Source: Bacteroidales bacterium
GTDB lineage: Bacteria > Bacteroidota > Bacteroidia > Bacteroidales > P3
Length of the DNA stretch: 64,000 nt
NCBI GenBank assembly: GCA_024400495.1
Contig: JAKSMR010000005.1
Location: forward strand, 50,874-114,873
Direction of reading: 5' to 3'
Positions 1-8,856 of the stretch are shown one piece after another (the stretch's first letter is position 1; the number at the start of each line of letters is the position of its first letter). The notes below the pieces were generated by a model. The model was not told the DNA's origin. It saw nothing but the letters and a program-made list of their open reading frames with translations, and did no database searches. The position numbers and the translations under genes were made by a program.

Positions 1-2
1 GG

Positions 3-941
3 AAGACAGCCTACGCCGTACTGCTATATGACGAGGACGATATCGACACCCTGAACAAGAGCCAGCAACAGACATTTCCCGAACTATATACGATTCGCAA
101 CGTATATAAGGCTCTCTGCAACACATTCCGCCTGCCTATCGGGACGGGTATGGGCCAGTCTTTTGACTTCGATATCACAGGATTCTCTAACAACTATGGC
201 TTCCGCATCATGGAGGTATACTCATCTCTGAGGCTGCTAGAGCACGAGGGCCTTCTAGCCTTGCAGGAGTCCGACGACTCCTCTTCGCTGATTTTCATCC
301 CCATATCAAAGCAAGAGATCTACAAGATACAGGTAGAAAACAGACGCTACGCTGCTATCCTGAACTGCATCCAGCGCGACTACTCGGGCGTCTATTCCGA
401 GTTTGTTCCAGTTTCAGAATATTCGATAGCCCGACACATGAACACAGCAGTTGAGACAATCGAGCCTATCCTACAGCAGATGGACAAGGAAGGAATCATC
501 TCTTACAAGAGACGAACAACCTCCCCCCAGATTGTTTTTCTCGCTCCACGTGTCAACGACAAGGAGATATATCTTGTCGAGGCAAACTATTCCACCTTGA
601 AGGAATCCTCCAAGAGAAGAATCAACGACATTGTTGCCTATGTGAAGAACACCCAGCGATGCCGCAGCCAGCAGTTATCGGAGTATTTTGACGACATGAA
701 CTCGCCCGAATGTCAGGTATGCGATGTCTGCCGACAGAAACGAGCCAAGCCTGTTGATCCTAGCGTTATTGACCGAAAGATCCGCGAGAGCCTTATGCAA
801 AGCCCTAAGAATGTCAAAGACTTAGTTGACTCCATCGACGGCATTGACGAAAAGAAGATCGTAGAACGTCTGCGCGTAGCACTTGACTATCTTGATGTCA
901 CGATGAACGACAGTTTCGTTTACACCTGGACCGGAGATTGA
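3..941 (+). CDS. recQ: RecQ-family ATP-dependent DNA helicase, C-terminal part (5' end outside window)
   Basis: The frame is open from the left edge, so the start and the helicase motor lobes lie outside; 312 residues remain. The visible part matches the region C-terminal to the RecQ motor: winged-helix-like segments, then a zinc-cluster signature with RCR followed by ECQVCDVC (spacing C-x2-C-x2-C at the end), then a short helical tail ending in TWTGD. RecQ enzymes unwind DNA 3' to 5' in recombination and fork repair, in the cytoplasm. The zinc cluster lies late in this fragment, after a long winged-helix region, unlike the compact E. coli layout. The stop is one base from the end of the convergent maf gene. 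Family is likely; the exact paralogue cannot be judged. Confidence 0.8.
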   Translation, partial: KTAYAVLLYDEDDIDTLNKSQQQTFPELYTIRNVYKALCNTFRLPIGTGMGQSFDFDITGFSNNYGFRIMEVYSSLRLLEHEGLLALQESDDSSSLIFIPISKQEIYKIQVENRRYAAILNCIQRDYSGVYSEFVPVSEYSIARHMNTAVETIEPILQQMDKEGIISYKRRTTSPQIVFLAPRVNDKEIYLVEANYSTLKESSKRRINDIVAYVKNTQRCRSQQLSEYFDDMNSPECQVCDVCRQKRAKPVDPSVIDRKIRESLMQSPKNVKDLVDSIDGIDEKKIVERLRVALDYLDVTMNDSFVYTWTGD

Positions 942-942
942 C

Positions 943-1521
943 CTACTCGCCAGCGTTTCCCACCAACTGATGCAGTTCTTTATATAATCTGGCCATAGGA
1001 AGGCCCATGACATTATAGTAACAGCCCTCTATCTTGCTGATACCTATCATTCCGATCCAGTCCTGGATACCATAGGCTCCTGCCTTATCAAAAGGCTTGT
1101 AGTTGTCAATATAGTAATCGATCTCCTCTACAGATAGTTCCTTAAACCAAACGTCAGTCTTCTCTGTAAAGAGACTCCGACCCTCTCTGCTCTTCAGACA
1201 GACACCCGTATAAACCTGGTGCTTATCTCCCGAAAGAGCGAGTAGCATCTCTCTTGCATCTTGTGCGTCCTTCGGTTTTCCTAATACGAAGTCGTTGTGG
1301 ACTACTACAGTATCGGCAGTCACAAGCACATCATCCTCATTCAAGAGATCTGTCGAGAAACCGTCCGACTTTAACAAAGCCAGTGTTTCAGCCACTTTGT
1401 CTGAAGGGACTGGAAAATCCAGCTTTTCATCCACAGAGATGTCCACAAATCGGATAGGATAACCGATAGAGGAAAGCAGTTCGCGACGGCGAGGCGATTT
1501 GGAAGCGAGGAGGAGTTGCAT
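943..1521 (-). CDS. maf: Maf-like nucleotide pyrophosphatase
   Basis: Maf/YhdE proteins hydrolyse non-canonical or excess nucleoside triphosphates such as dTTP and UTP to monophosphates, a house-cleaning role in the cytoplasm. The N-terminus MQLLLASKSPRRRELL carries the diagnostic S-x-S-P-R-R signature, followed by VTADTVV and KPKDAQDAREML, both typical of the fold. The chosen start gives 192 residues, the usual length; a further upstream ATG in frame would add 26 basic residues with no family match. The C-terminal YGIQDWIG and YYNVMGLP segments are conserved. It is convergent with the recQ fragment, with almost no space between them. Confidence 0.93.
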   Translation of the reverse strand: MQLLLASKSPRRRELLSSIGYPIRFVDISVDEKLDFPVPSDKVAETLALLKSDGFSTDLLNEDDVLVTADTVVVHNDFVLGKPKDAQDAREMLLALSGDKHQVYTGVCLKSREGRSLFTEKTDVWFKELSVEEIDYYIDNYKPFDKAGAYGIQDWIGMIGISKIEGCYYNVMGLPMARLYKELHQLVGNAGE

Positions 1522-1619
1522 GGTTAGATCGTTATAGTTAAGTTTCAACGAATGGCGTCGTATCGACCTCTTGATCAACGAGGATCGACACGACGCCAAG
1601 TATATGATAACAGAAAATA

Positions 1620-2876
1620 CTAGTCTACTTTAATATCTTTGTTGACATTTTTGCTACCCACAAGCGCGTAGAAGAGGATGTATGCAAAGCCGGCGATAAT
1701 TACCCAGTAGCTGCTGATATATCCAACGCTGTCTGCGATGAGGTTCTGCAGCCAGGGGATAATACCACCACCACAAACGAGAGCCATGAAGATGCCGCTG
1801 GCGAGGGAGGTATACTTGCCAAGACCTTCAGTAGAGAGGTTGAAGATCGCACCCCACATCACACTAGTGCAGAGACCCGTAAGAGTCATGAAACAAACCT
1901 TGACAGGAACTTGGGTATCGCGGAAGGCGAACATGACGCTCTCGGGGATAAAGATGAAGCAAAGGATGAAAAGGATAGCGAGAGAGCTAGCGAAAGTGAG
2001 CATCGCTCTGCTCGATACCTTGCCACCGATAGCGGCACCTATGAGACGGCCACACATCATGAGGAACCAATAAGCTCCTACAAACCAGCCGGCGATATTG
2101 GCGCCACTCTGCTCTGAGAGGTAGAGGTTTGCGGTGTTGGGGGTCCCTACTTCGACGCCGACATAGAAGAAGATAGCGATAGCGCCAAGGAGGAAATGAC
2201 GGAACTGGAGAGGCGAGAAGAGGTTAGTCTTCTCTTTTCCGCTCTTGCGTGCAGCCTTTTCTTCGGGAGTCTCCATATGAGGCTCGGGAATGGTGGTGAA
2301 CATGATAACGACACCAGCGACAAAGAAGATGGCCATAGCGATATAGAGCGCAGGAGCAGCATCGCTCACGGTAGCTTTTGCTGTCTCACCACCGATGAGG
2401 TAACCCAGGAGGATAGGAGCGATAGTGCCACCCACGGAGTTAAAAGAGCCACCGATCTGGATGAGCTGGTTGCCCTTGTTACCGCCACCACCAAGGGTGT
2501 TGAGCATAGGATTGACAACGATATTCAGAAGGCACATGGAGAAACCGGCAACCAGAGCGCCGATGACATAGATGAGGAACGATCCTGCAAAGCCGCTGCA
2601 GAGCTGGATGGTCACGCCAATAAAGCCGACGATGACAGCAGCCATAGAGGTGAATTTGTAGCCTTTACGACGCAGAATGAGACCGGCCGGGATACCCATG
2701 CAGGCATAGGCGATGAAGTTTGCCAACGTTCCCAGCTGGGAGAGCGCGTTGCTAGCACTAAACTGGTTCTTTACAATTACACCCATCGAACCGGCAAAAT
2801 TGGTCACGAAGGCAATCGAGAAGAAAAGGAGGAACATCACCACGATAGGCAATGTGTAGGATTGTTTCTTTTCCAT
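1620..2876 (-). CDS. MFS sugar transporter, FucP/GluP-like (FHS family)
   Basis: A 418-residue polytopic protein with about 12 hydrophobic segments. It resembles the fucose:H+ / glucose-galactose symporter family, to judge from the N-terminal run FVTNFAGSMGVIVKNQF, the motif GIPAGLILRRKGYK after the second segment, and the charged central loop EKAARKSGKEKTNL between the two six-helix halves. It probably imports a monosaccharide across the inner membrane, coupled to protons; the substrate cannot be read from sequence. It lies 81 bp downstream of atpG on the same strand but has no functional tie to ATP synthase. No clear promoter was found in the short gap. Confidence 0.85.
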   Translation of the reverse strand: MEKKQSYTLPIVVMFLLFFSIAFVTNFAGSMGVIVKNQFSASNALSQLGTLANFIAYACMGIPAGLILRRKGYKFTSMAAVIVGFIGVTIQLCSGFAGSFLIYVIGALVAGFSMCLLNIVVNPMLNTLGGGGNKGNQLIQIGGSFNSVGGTIAPILLGYLIGGETAKATVSDAAPALYIAMAIFFVAGVVIMFTTIPEPHMETPEEKAARKSGKEKTNLFSPLQFRHFLLGAIAIFFYVGVEVGTPNTANLYLSEQSGANIAGWFVGAYWFLMMCGRLIGAAIGGKVSSRAMLTFASSLAILFILCFIFIPESVMFAFRDTQVPVKVCFMTLTGLCTSVMWGAIFNLSTEGLGKYTSLASGIFMALVCGGGIIPWLQNLIADSVGYISSYWVIIAGFAYILFYALVGSKNVNKDIKVD

Positions 2877-2957
2877 GTGTTAGTTATTGTTATAATTTAT
2901 GAATCAATATTCGTGTCCGTTCATGATAGACATAAATGCCTCCTTAACGCAACAAAA

Positions 2958-3830
2958 CTACGACTTTAAGGCCTCGCTGCCGCTCACTATCTCGATAATC
3001 TCGTTGGTGATGGCGGCCTGACGGGCTTTGTTGTAGGAGAGCTTCAGGTCCTTCAACAGTTCGGTCGCATTGTCGGTAGCTTTCTGCATCGCGGTCATTC
3101 GTGCGCCATGCTCGGCAGCCAGGGAGTCGAGGATCATACGATAGAAATCCGAGCGTAGAGCCATAGGGACCATCTCTCGGAGAAGTGTCTCCTTGTCTGG
3201 CTCGAAGAGGAAATCGCTGTTCTCTTGTCTTTCTCCTATCTTTTCGCTCTTAGGGATGACAGGAAGGAACTGCTCAGTAGAGAGTATCTGCTGGATGGAG
3301 TTCTTGAACTGGTTGTAGATAATCTCCACCTTGTCGTACTGTTTCTGACAGAAACGCTGCATGATCGTCTCACAGAGCGCCGAGATATTCTCGAAGGAGG
3401 GAGCGTCCAACAGATTGTCGTGACTCTCCTCTACCAGGTCCGCCTGTTTTGAGAAGAACTCCGTGGCTTTCTTGCCGATGGTTATCATACTGAGATGCTC
3501 AACCTTCTCGCCACGATAATACTCCACACGCGCCGACGCCTGCTTGATGATATTGGCGTTGAAAGCGCCGCAGAGACCTTTGTTTGAGGTGACCACAACA
3601 ATCAGAACTCTGTCGGCTCGACGGATATCGTGATAGGGTGTCTGCACGCCGTCGTTGGTACCTATGGAGCCGATAATCTCGTTGAACTGCGCAGCATAGG
3701 GGCGCATGCCTATTATGGCGTTCTGCGCTTTGCGGAACTTGGCAGCCGACACCATCTTCATGGCAGAAGTGATCTGCTGAGTGCTGCTCACAGAGGCGAT
3801 GCGGGTACGGACTTCTTTGAGGTTAGCCAT
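2958..3830 (-). CDS. atpG: F1Fo ATP synthase gamma subunit
   Basis: Central rotor shaft of F1, coupling proton flow to ATP synthesis. The N-terminus MANLKEVRTRIASVSSTQQI and the phrase ITSAMKMVSAAKFRKAQ are the classic gamma signature, and the C-terminal helix ending KARQAAITNEIIEIVSGSEAL is the coiled-coil partner that turns inside the alpha3beta3 ring. At 290 residues it has normal length. It is the last gene of the minus-strand run atpE-F-H-A-G, with a 61-bp gap after atpA. Confidence 0.97.
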   Translation of the reverse strand: MANLKEVRTRIASVSSTQQITSAMKMVSAAKFRKAQNAIIGMRPYAAQFNEIIGSIGTNDGVQTPYHDIRRADRVLIVVVTSNKGLCGAFNANIIKQASARVEYYRGEKVEHLSMITIGKKATEFFSKQADLVEESHDNLLDAPSFENISALCETIMQRFCQKQYDKVEIIYNQFKNSIQQILSTEQFLPVIPKSEKIGERQENSDFLFEPDKETLLREMVPMALRSDFYRMILDSLAAEHGARMTAMQKATDNATELLKDLKLSYNKARQAAITNEIIEIVSGSEALKS

Positions 3831-3891
3831 AATTCAGTCGGGAGTTAGGATTTAGAATAATACTGTCTGTTCGATTCTCAACTCGCCTTTA

Positions 3892-5466
3892 TCAGAATTT
3901 AGCGGCCATCTCCTCAGCCACCTGACGCAATGTTGCCAGATCCTCGTCTACAAGCTTGCCGTTGCGTAGATTCTCCATAACGGTGGCATGGTTCTTCTTC
4001 ATAAAGAAAAGGAACTCGCTCTCGAAGTTCTTCACCTTGTTGAGAGGCACGTGCTGCAGAAGGCCCTTGGTGCCGCAGAAGATGATTGCGATCTGATCCT
4101 CCACAGGCATTGGGCTATACTGGGGCTGCTTGAGGATTTCCACGTTACGGGCACCTTTGTCGAGCACGGCTTTGGTAGCGGCGTCGAGGTCGGAACCGAA
4201 CTTAGAGAAAGCCTCCAGTTCACGATACTGAGCCTGGTCGAGTTTCAAGGTACCGGCAATCTTCTTCATACTCTTGATCTGAGCCTTGCCACCTACGCGG
4301 GACACTGAGATACCGACGTTGATAGCAGGACGGACGCCCGAGTTGAAGAGGTTGGTCTCAAGGAATATCTGTCCGTCGGTGATGGATATCACGTTGGTCG
4401 GGATATAGGCCGAGACGTCGCCAGCCTGGGTTTCGATGATAGGCAATGCGGTAAGAGAGCCGCCACCTTTCACTTTGCCCTTGAGGCAGGAAGGGAGGTC
4501 GTTCATCTGCGATGCGATCTCGTCGTTTTGGATGATACGTGCTGCGCGCTCAAGGAGTCTCGAGTGGAGGTAGAACACGTCGCCGGGATAGGCCTCGCGT
4601 CCGGGGGGACGACGGAGGAGCAGCGAAACCTCACGATAGGCCACAGCCTGCTTCGAGAGGTCGTCGTAGATGACCAGAGCGTTGCGGCCTGTGTCGCGGA
4701 AATATTCGCCGATAGCTGCGCCGGCGAAGGGAGCGTAGTACTGCATGGCGGCAGGGTCGGAGGCGGTGGCGGCCACCACGATGGTGTAGGCCATGGCGCC
4801 CTTCTCCTCGAGGTTCTTCACCAGATTGGCTACGGTGGAGCCTTTCTGCCCGCAGGCTACATAGATGCAATATACCGGGTCGCCAGCATCGTAGAAATTC
4901 TTCTGATTGATGATGGTGTCGATAGCGATGGCTGTCTTTCCGGTCTGGCGGTCGCCGATGATAAGCTCGCGCTGGCCACGTCCGATAGGGATCATCGAGT
5001 CGATGGCCTTGATACCGGTCTGGAGAGGCTGGGCTACGGGCTGACGGTAGATGACACCAGGAGCTTTGCGCTCGAGCGGCATCTCATAGAGTTCGCCAGC
5101 TATAGGGCCACGGCCGTCGATGGGTTCGCCGATGGTGTTGATGACGCGACCAACCAAGCTCTCGCCCACCTTGACGGAGGCGATGCGTTTGGTTCGCTTT
5201 ACGATATCGCCTTCGTTGATGGTGCTGCTTTCTGCCAGCATCACCACACCCACGTTATCTTCCTCGAGGTTCTGCACGATGCCCTGCTCGCCCGAAGCGA
5301 ACTCTACGAGCTCGCCGCTCTGGGCGTTGTTCAGGCCATAAACACGTGCGATTCCGTCGCCCACGGTGAGCACGGTACCCACCTCTTCGAGCGAGACCTC
5401 CAGGTCAACGTCGGCCAGTTGTTTTTTCAATATCGCCGATACTTCGGCAGGTTTTATTTCTGACAT
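3892..5466 (-). CDS. atpA: F1Fo ATP synthase alpha subunit
   Basis: Regulatory nucleotide-binding subunit of the F1 head (524 residues). The P-loop GDRQTGKTA, the segment [16 protein letters not shown] and the conserved [18 protein letters not shown] are all present, as is [14 protein letters not shown] near the arginine-finger region. The N-terminal beta-barrel includes [17 protein letters not shown]. It lies between atpH (31 bp upstream) and atpG, the usual order. The gene for its partner beta subunit (atpD) is absent from the window. Confidence 0.98.
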   Translation of the reverse strand: MSEIKPAEVSAILKKQLADVDLEVSLEEVGTVLTVGDGIARVYGLNNAQSGELVEFASGEQGIVQNLEEDNVGVVMLAESSTINEGDIVKRTKRIASVKVGESLVGRVINTIGEPIDGRGPIAGELYEMPLERKAPGVIYRQPVAQPLQTGIKAIDSMIPIGRGQRELIIGDRQTGKTAIAIDTIINQKNFYDAGDPVYCIYVACGQKGSTVANLVKNLEEKGAMAYTIVVAATASDPAAMQYYAPFAGAAIGEYFRDTGRNALVIYDDLSKQAVAYREVSLLLRRPPGREAYPGDVFYLHSRLLERAARIIQNDEIASQMNDLPSCLKGKVKGGGSLTALPIIETQAGDVSAYIPTNVISITDGQIFLETNLFNSGVRPAINVGISVSRVGGKAQIKSMKKIAGTLKLDQAQYRELEAFSKFGSDLDAATKAVLDKGARNVEILKQPQYSPMPVEDQIAIIFCGTKGLLQHVPLNKVKNFESEFLFFMKKNHATVMENLRNGKLVDEDLATLRQVAEEMAAKF

Positions 5467-5497
5467 AATCTGTTTTTTCTTTTGGCGTTGGTTATGG

Positions 5498-6055
5498 CTA
5501 TAGTTTGCTCTCGTAGATGTTCTTTTCGAACTCCTGGCGCAGCTTCATGATCTTGGTGCGGATGCGGGCATCGTACATATTGTTGTCGAAGCGCATACAG
5601 AAGCCGCCCAGCATCTTGTCGTCGGTACGGGACTGCAGTTCCACATTCTTGCCCGTATATTCCGCCACCAGCCTCGTGACCTCGGCCTTCGATTCTTCGT
5701 CAGCCTCCACGGCGGTCACCAGGTCGGTGAGTATCACATTGTTGGCGTTTCGATGCATCTCCATATAGGCGTTGCTGATGCCGCGCAGGTTGATGGCGCG
5801 ACGTTTCTTTACCACGAAATGCATGAAAGCCATCGAGAGCTGTGAGAGATGACTCGCAAAGAGGTCGTCAAGGATAGCCACCTTCTTGCCCTCGGGGATG
5901 ACGGGGTTGTTGAACACTACGCCCAGCTCGCGGTTTTCGCGGCAGACCTCGTTCACCAGACGCATATCCGACATCACAGCATCGAGCTGCTGCATGTCTG
6001 ATGCCAGCAAGAAGAGGGCTTTGGCGTAGTTTGTATTGATTTTGTAGTCGGACAT
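5498..6055 (-). CDS. atpH: F1Fo ATP synthase delta subunit
   Basis: Peripheral-stalk subunit that ties the top of F1 to the b subunits. It has 185 residues. The helical N-terminal domain ([17 protein letters not shown]) and the C-terminal signature [18 protein letters not shown]-like stretch (here [18 protein letters not shown]) match the OSCP/delta family. It sits between atpF and atpA in the standard order with short spacers, consistent with one transcript. Confidence 0.93.
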   Translation of the reverse strand: MSDYKINTNYAKALFLLASDMQQLDAVMSDMRLVNEVCRENRELGVVFNNPVIPEGKKVAILDDLFASHLSQLSMAFMHFVVKKRRAINLRGISNAYMEMHRNANNVILTDLVTAVEADEESKAEVTRLVAEYTGKNVELQSRTDDKMLGGFCMRFDNNMYDARIRTKIMKLRQEFEKNIYESKL

Positions 6056-6134
6056 TTCTTCAGTTAGGAATTACGCGTTGGCGGCTGCTCTCGTCCGGAG
6101 GAAAGAGGGCGACCCGCCACCTCGCTATCGACGG

Positions 6135-6632
6135 TTACAGCTGACAGTCTTTCAGTTCTCTGTCAATGAGTTCGTTGGCTTTCTGCTTGTCGGAGAGCTC
6201 GCTCTTTATCAGCTTTTCTGCAATCTCGATACTCAGGTTGGCGATCTGGTTCTTCAGCTCGTGCATGGCCTTGAGTTTCTCGTAGTTGATGTTTTCGCGG
6301 GCACTCTCCACAATGCGGTCGGCCTCGGCGGCAGCCTTCACGCGGGCGTCTTCGATAATCTTTTCGCTGGTGAGGCGGGCGTTGCGCAGCATCTCGTCGC
6401 GCTCGTGCTTGGCCTCTTTCAGGAGGTCTTCGTTGTGGCTCTGCAGCTGTTTCATCTCCTCTTTGGCCTTGTCGGCGGCGCCGAGAGCTTCACGAATAGC
6501 CTCTTCGCGGGCTTTGAGAGGGCCGAGGAGCATGGGCCAACCCCATTTGATGAGGATGAAGCAGAGGATGCCAAAAGCAACCAGCATCCACACAAAAGTA
6601 CCCAGACCAGGATTGATTAACGGATTGTTCAT
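6135..6632 (-). CDS. atpF: F1Fo ATP synthase b subunit
   Basis: Membrane-anchored peripheral stalk. A single N-terminal transmembrane helix (about residues 8-30, TFVWMLVAFGILCFILIKWG) leads into a long charged coiled coil (KAREEAIREAL onward) that dimerises and holds F1 static against the rotor. It is 165 residues long, normal for subunit b. It is located between atpE and atpH. Confidence 0.94.
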   Translation of the reverse strand: MNNPLINPGLGTFVWMLVAFGILCFILIKWGWPMLLGPLKAREEAIREALGAADKAKEEMKQLQSHNEDLLKEAKHERDEMLRNARLTSEKIIEDARVKAAAEADRIVESARENINYEKLKAMHELKNQIANLSIEIAEKLIKSELSDKQKANELIDRELKDCQL

Positions 6633-6737
6633 AACAGTTTCGTGTTTTGAAGGTGAGAGCGTTGGTTTGTCCCATAAGGAAGGGGGCGGCGCTCAGCTGC
6701 CAGGCTCCCTTCCTCCAGGGACTGCGGTAACCGGATG

Positions 6738-7007
<270 letters not shown>

Positions 7008-7091
7008 TTAATATTAATAATTCTTTTAACGACTTGTCTCTATTCTGTTTACACAGCCAACCACCGCAAAATCGCCGTGGTTAACGAAAGG

Positions 7092-7099
7092 CAAAGATA
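7092..7099 (-). promoter_or_regulatory. Bacteroidales-type -7 box for the atpE-F-H-A-G operon
   Basis: Read on the minus strand this is TATCTTTG, an exact match to the TAnnTTTG -7 consensus used by the Bacteroidetes housekeeping sigma factor. It lies 97 bp upstream of atpE and points toward it. The flanking region is A-rich. It shows that the operon begins at atpE. Confidence 0.75.
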
Positions 7100-7154
7100 C
7101 TAAAAAAAAACGACATGCCCAAATAAAATGTTTTGCTAATCCAAATAATGGTTG

Positions 7155-7162
7155 TATCTTTG
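7155..7162 (+). promoter_or_regulatory. Bacteroidales-type -7 box for tatA-tatC
   Basis: TATCTTTGCA on the plus strand, 171 bp before the chosen tatA start. It is divergent from, and about 60 bp from, the atpE operon promoter. The 7000-7332 gap contains these two promoters and a long GC-rich tatA leader; no other gene is seen there. Confidence 0.75.
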
Positions 7163-7332
7163 CACTATTGGCAATCGTGGCGACTTCCTCCTGCCGCGAT
7201 TGTTAATGACTGAAAATGAACCTGTATTGTATTGCCGGAGCAGTTTCGTCTTGCCCCGAGTTTTAACCAAACTCCTTCAAGACCGGCCTGGCTTTACCTT
7301 TGTTTGAAACCTATAAAAAAACTGACGATATT

Positions 7333-7527
7333 ATGACATTACTTAACATTGGCGGCACCGAGATTATTGTTATCCTTATTGTTGTCCTGCTCCTTTTCGG
7401 CGGCAAGAAGATCCCCGAGCTTATGAAAGGCCTCGGCAAGGGCGTGAAGGAATACAAGAATGCCGTGAACTCGGTTGAGGACGAGATCAAGAAAGTCTCC
7501 GAAGAGGAGAAGAAGGAAGAGAAATAA
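7333..7527 (+). CDS. tatA: Sec-independent twin-arginine translocase subunit TatA/E
   Basis: Pore-forming component of the Tat system, which exports folded proteins. The 64-residue protein has one N-terminal transmembrane helix ([19 protein letters not shown]) followed by the amphipathic helix [20 protein letters not shown] and a highly charged tail of Lys and Glu, the family layout. Start chosen at MTLLNIGG; an upstream in-frame ATG adds [11 protein letters not shown], which no TatA needs. tatC follows after 143 bp. Confidence 0.93.
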   Translation: MTLLNIGGTEIIVILIVVLLLFGGKKIPELMKGLGKGVKEYKNAVNSVEDEIKKVSEEEKKEEK

Positions 7528-7670
7528 TCTTCTGAGCACGCACATTTTACACCATTCTCCCTTTCTCGTCTTTTCCCCCGAAACGCGACAACAGGCGGCC
7601 CATCGTCGGCCAGCCGACAACTGAGCCTGCCGTTTCGGCTCCGGGAAAAGTTCTCACGATCATTCCTCTC

Positions 7671-8477
7671 ATGGCCAACACACAGACCGACAACTCCTTC
7701 TGGGGGCATCTCGAGGTGCTCCGATGGGCAATCCTGCGCTCGCTGGCGTTGCTTGTCGGCGTTGCCGTGGTGGCGTTCTGCTGCAAGGAATGGCTGTTCG
7801 ACGGCGTTGTGCTGGCGCCTTTGAGCCAGGATTTCGTCACCTACAGGCTTCTCGCCTCGTTGGCCGCAGGGCTCAACCTGCCTGGGCTGACGCCAGTCAT
7901 CGACGAGGTGGAGCTGATCAATATCAACCTCTCGTCGCAGTTCATGATCCACATGGAGATGGCTGGCGTTGTGGCACTTATCATCACCTTCCCCTACATC
8001 ATCCTCGAGCTTTGGCTCTTCGTCAAGCCCGCCCTCTACGCCAAGGAGCGCAAGCCTGCCGTTACCGGCGCCTTGAGCTTCGTGCTGCTTTTCTTCCTCG
8101 GCGTAGCCGTGAGCTATTTCATCATCTTCCCTTTGACACTCAATTTCCTCGGCAACTACCAGGTGAGCAGCTCGGTAGCGAACCAGATTTCGCTCAACTC
8201 CTACATCAGCACCTTCCTCACGCTCTGCTTCATGCTGGGACTGGTGTTTGAGATGCCCATCGTGGCCTATTTCTTCGGGAAGATCGGCGTGCTGGAGTCG
8301 GCCTTCCTACGCCGCTACCGCAAGGTGGCCATCGTGGCCATCATGTGCCTCGCAGCACTCATCACACCTAGCACCGACGCCTTCACTATGATGCTGGTTG
8401 TGTTCCCCTTATGGCTCCTCTACGAGCTGAGCATCCTCGTGGTGAGACGCGTCGAACCCAAGGCGGACGAAGCCTAG
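7671..8477 (+). CDS. tatC: Twin-arginine translocase subunit TatC
   Basis: Six-helix inner-membrane receptor that binds the twin-arginine signal peptide of Tat substrates. It has 268 residues. The N-terminal segment FWGHLEVLRWAILRS corresponds to the family's conserved cytoplasmic FxxHLxELRxR, here with V for E. The conserved MLGLVFEMPI and the late RRYRKVAIVAIMCLAALITPSTDAF region are present. It forms a two-gene unit with tatA; no TatB gene is visible, which is usual for this phylum. Confidence 0.95.
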   Translation: MANTQTDNSFWGHLEVLRWAILRSLALLVGVAVVAFCCKEWLFDGVVLAPLSQDFVTYRLLASLAAGLNLPGLTPVIDEVELININLSSQFMIHMEMAGVVALIITFPYIILELWLFVKPALYAKERKPAVTGALSFVLLFFLGVAVSYFIIFPLTLNFLGNYQVSSSVANQISLNSYISTFLTLCFMLGLVFEMPIVAYFFGKIGVLESAFLRRYRKVAIVAIMCLAALITPSTDAFTMMLVVFPLWLLYELSILVVRRVEPKADEA

Positions 8478-8524
8478 CAATCCCCCCTCTTTTTCCCTAC
8501 CCTCTATCCGGAGCATAACCCTAT

Positions 8525-8733
8525 GCATCTGGGTAGCATCCTCGCTGCATCCTCGCTGCATCCTAGGGGTTAAAGGGACTTTATAGGGACTTTATAGGGA
8601 CTTTAAAGGGACTTTTCGGCCATTATGTCCCTTTAACGTCCCTTTAACATCCCTTTAACGTCCCTTTAAGTAGGAGGATGCAGCGAGGATGCTACCCAGA
8701 TGCAGGCTCGATGCAGGCTTGCTGCCTGGGACG
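8525..8733. repeat. 19-unit 11-nt periodic repeat arranged as a large near-palindrome
   Basis: The 8478-8856 gap holds no gene. From 8525 the sequence divides into nineteen consecutive 11-mers, for example GCATCCTCGCT (8536 and 8547), TTTATAGGGAC (8580 and 8591) and AACGTCCCTTT (8635 and 8657). The left half uses AGGGAC-type units and the right half their complements. Positions 8524-8553 and 8675-8704 are a perfect 30-bp inverted repeat. The block could fold into a long imperfect hairpin centred near 8618. Whether it terminates tatC transcription is not clear. Confidence 0.85.
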
Positions 8734-8826
8734 AGAGGGATGCCCGGAAGGGAAGAGACACACATTTCAACAAAGCGCATTTGATAACTTCTCGCGCAGG
8801 GGTACCGAATATTAAATAAATGGTGC

Positions 8827-8834
8827 TACCTTTG
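8827..8834 (+). promoter_or_regulatory. -7 box for the 1508-residue secreted protein gene
   Basis: TACCTTTGCA, matching TAnnTTTG, 22 bp before the ATG at 8857. A TTTGATAACTT sequence some 40 bp upstream may serve as the -33 region. The spacing gives a very short leader. Confidence 0.7.
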
Positions 8835-8856
8835 CATCTTAGAAATAGTATTGATT

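Noticed and set aside
4528-5463. A 311-codon plus-strand frame opposite atpA
   Set aside because: Antisense by-product of atpA, which is a complete, conserved gene.
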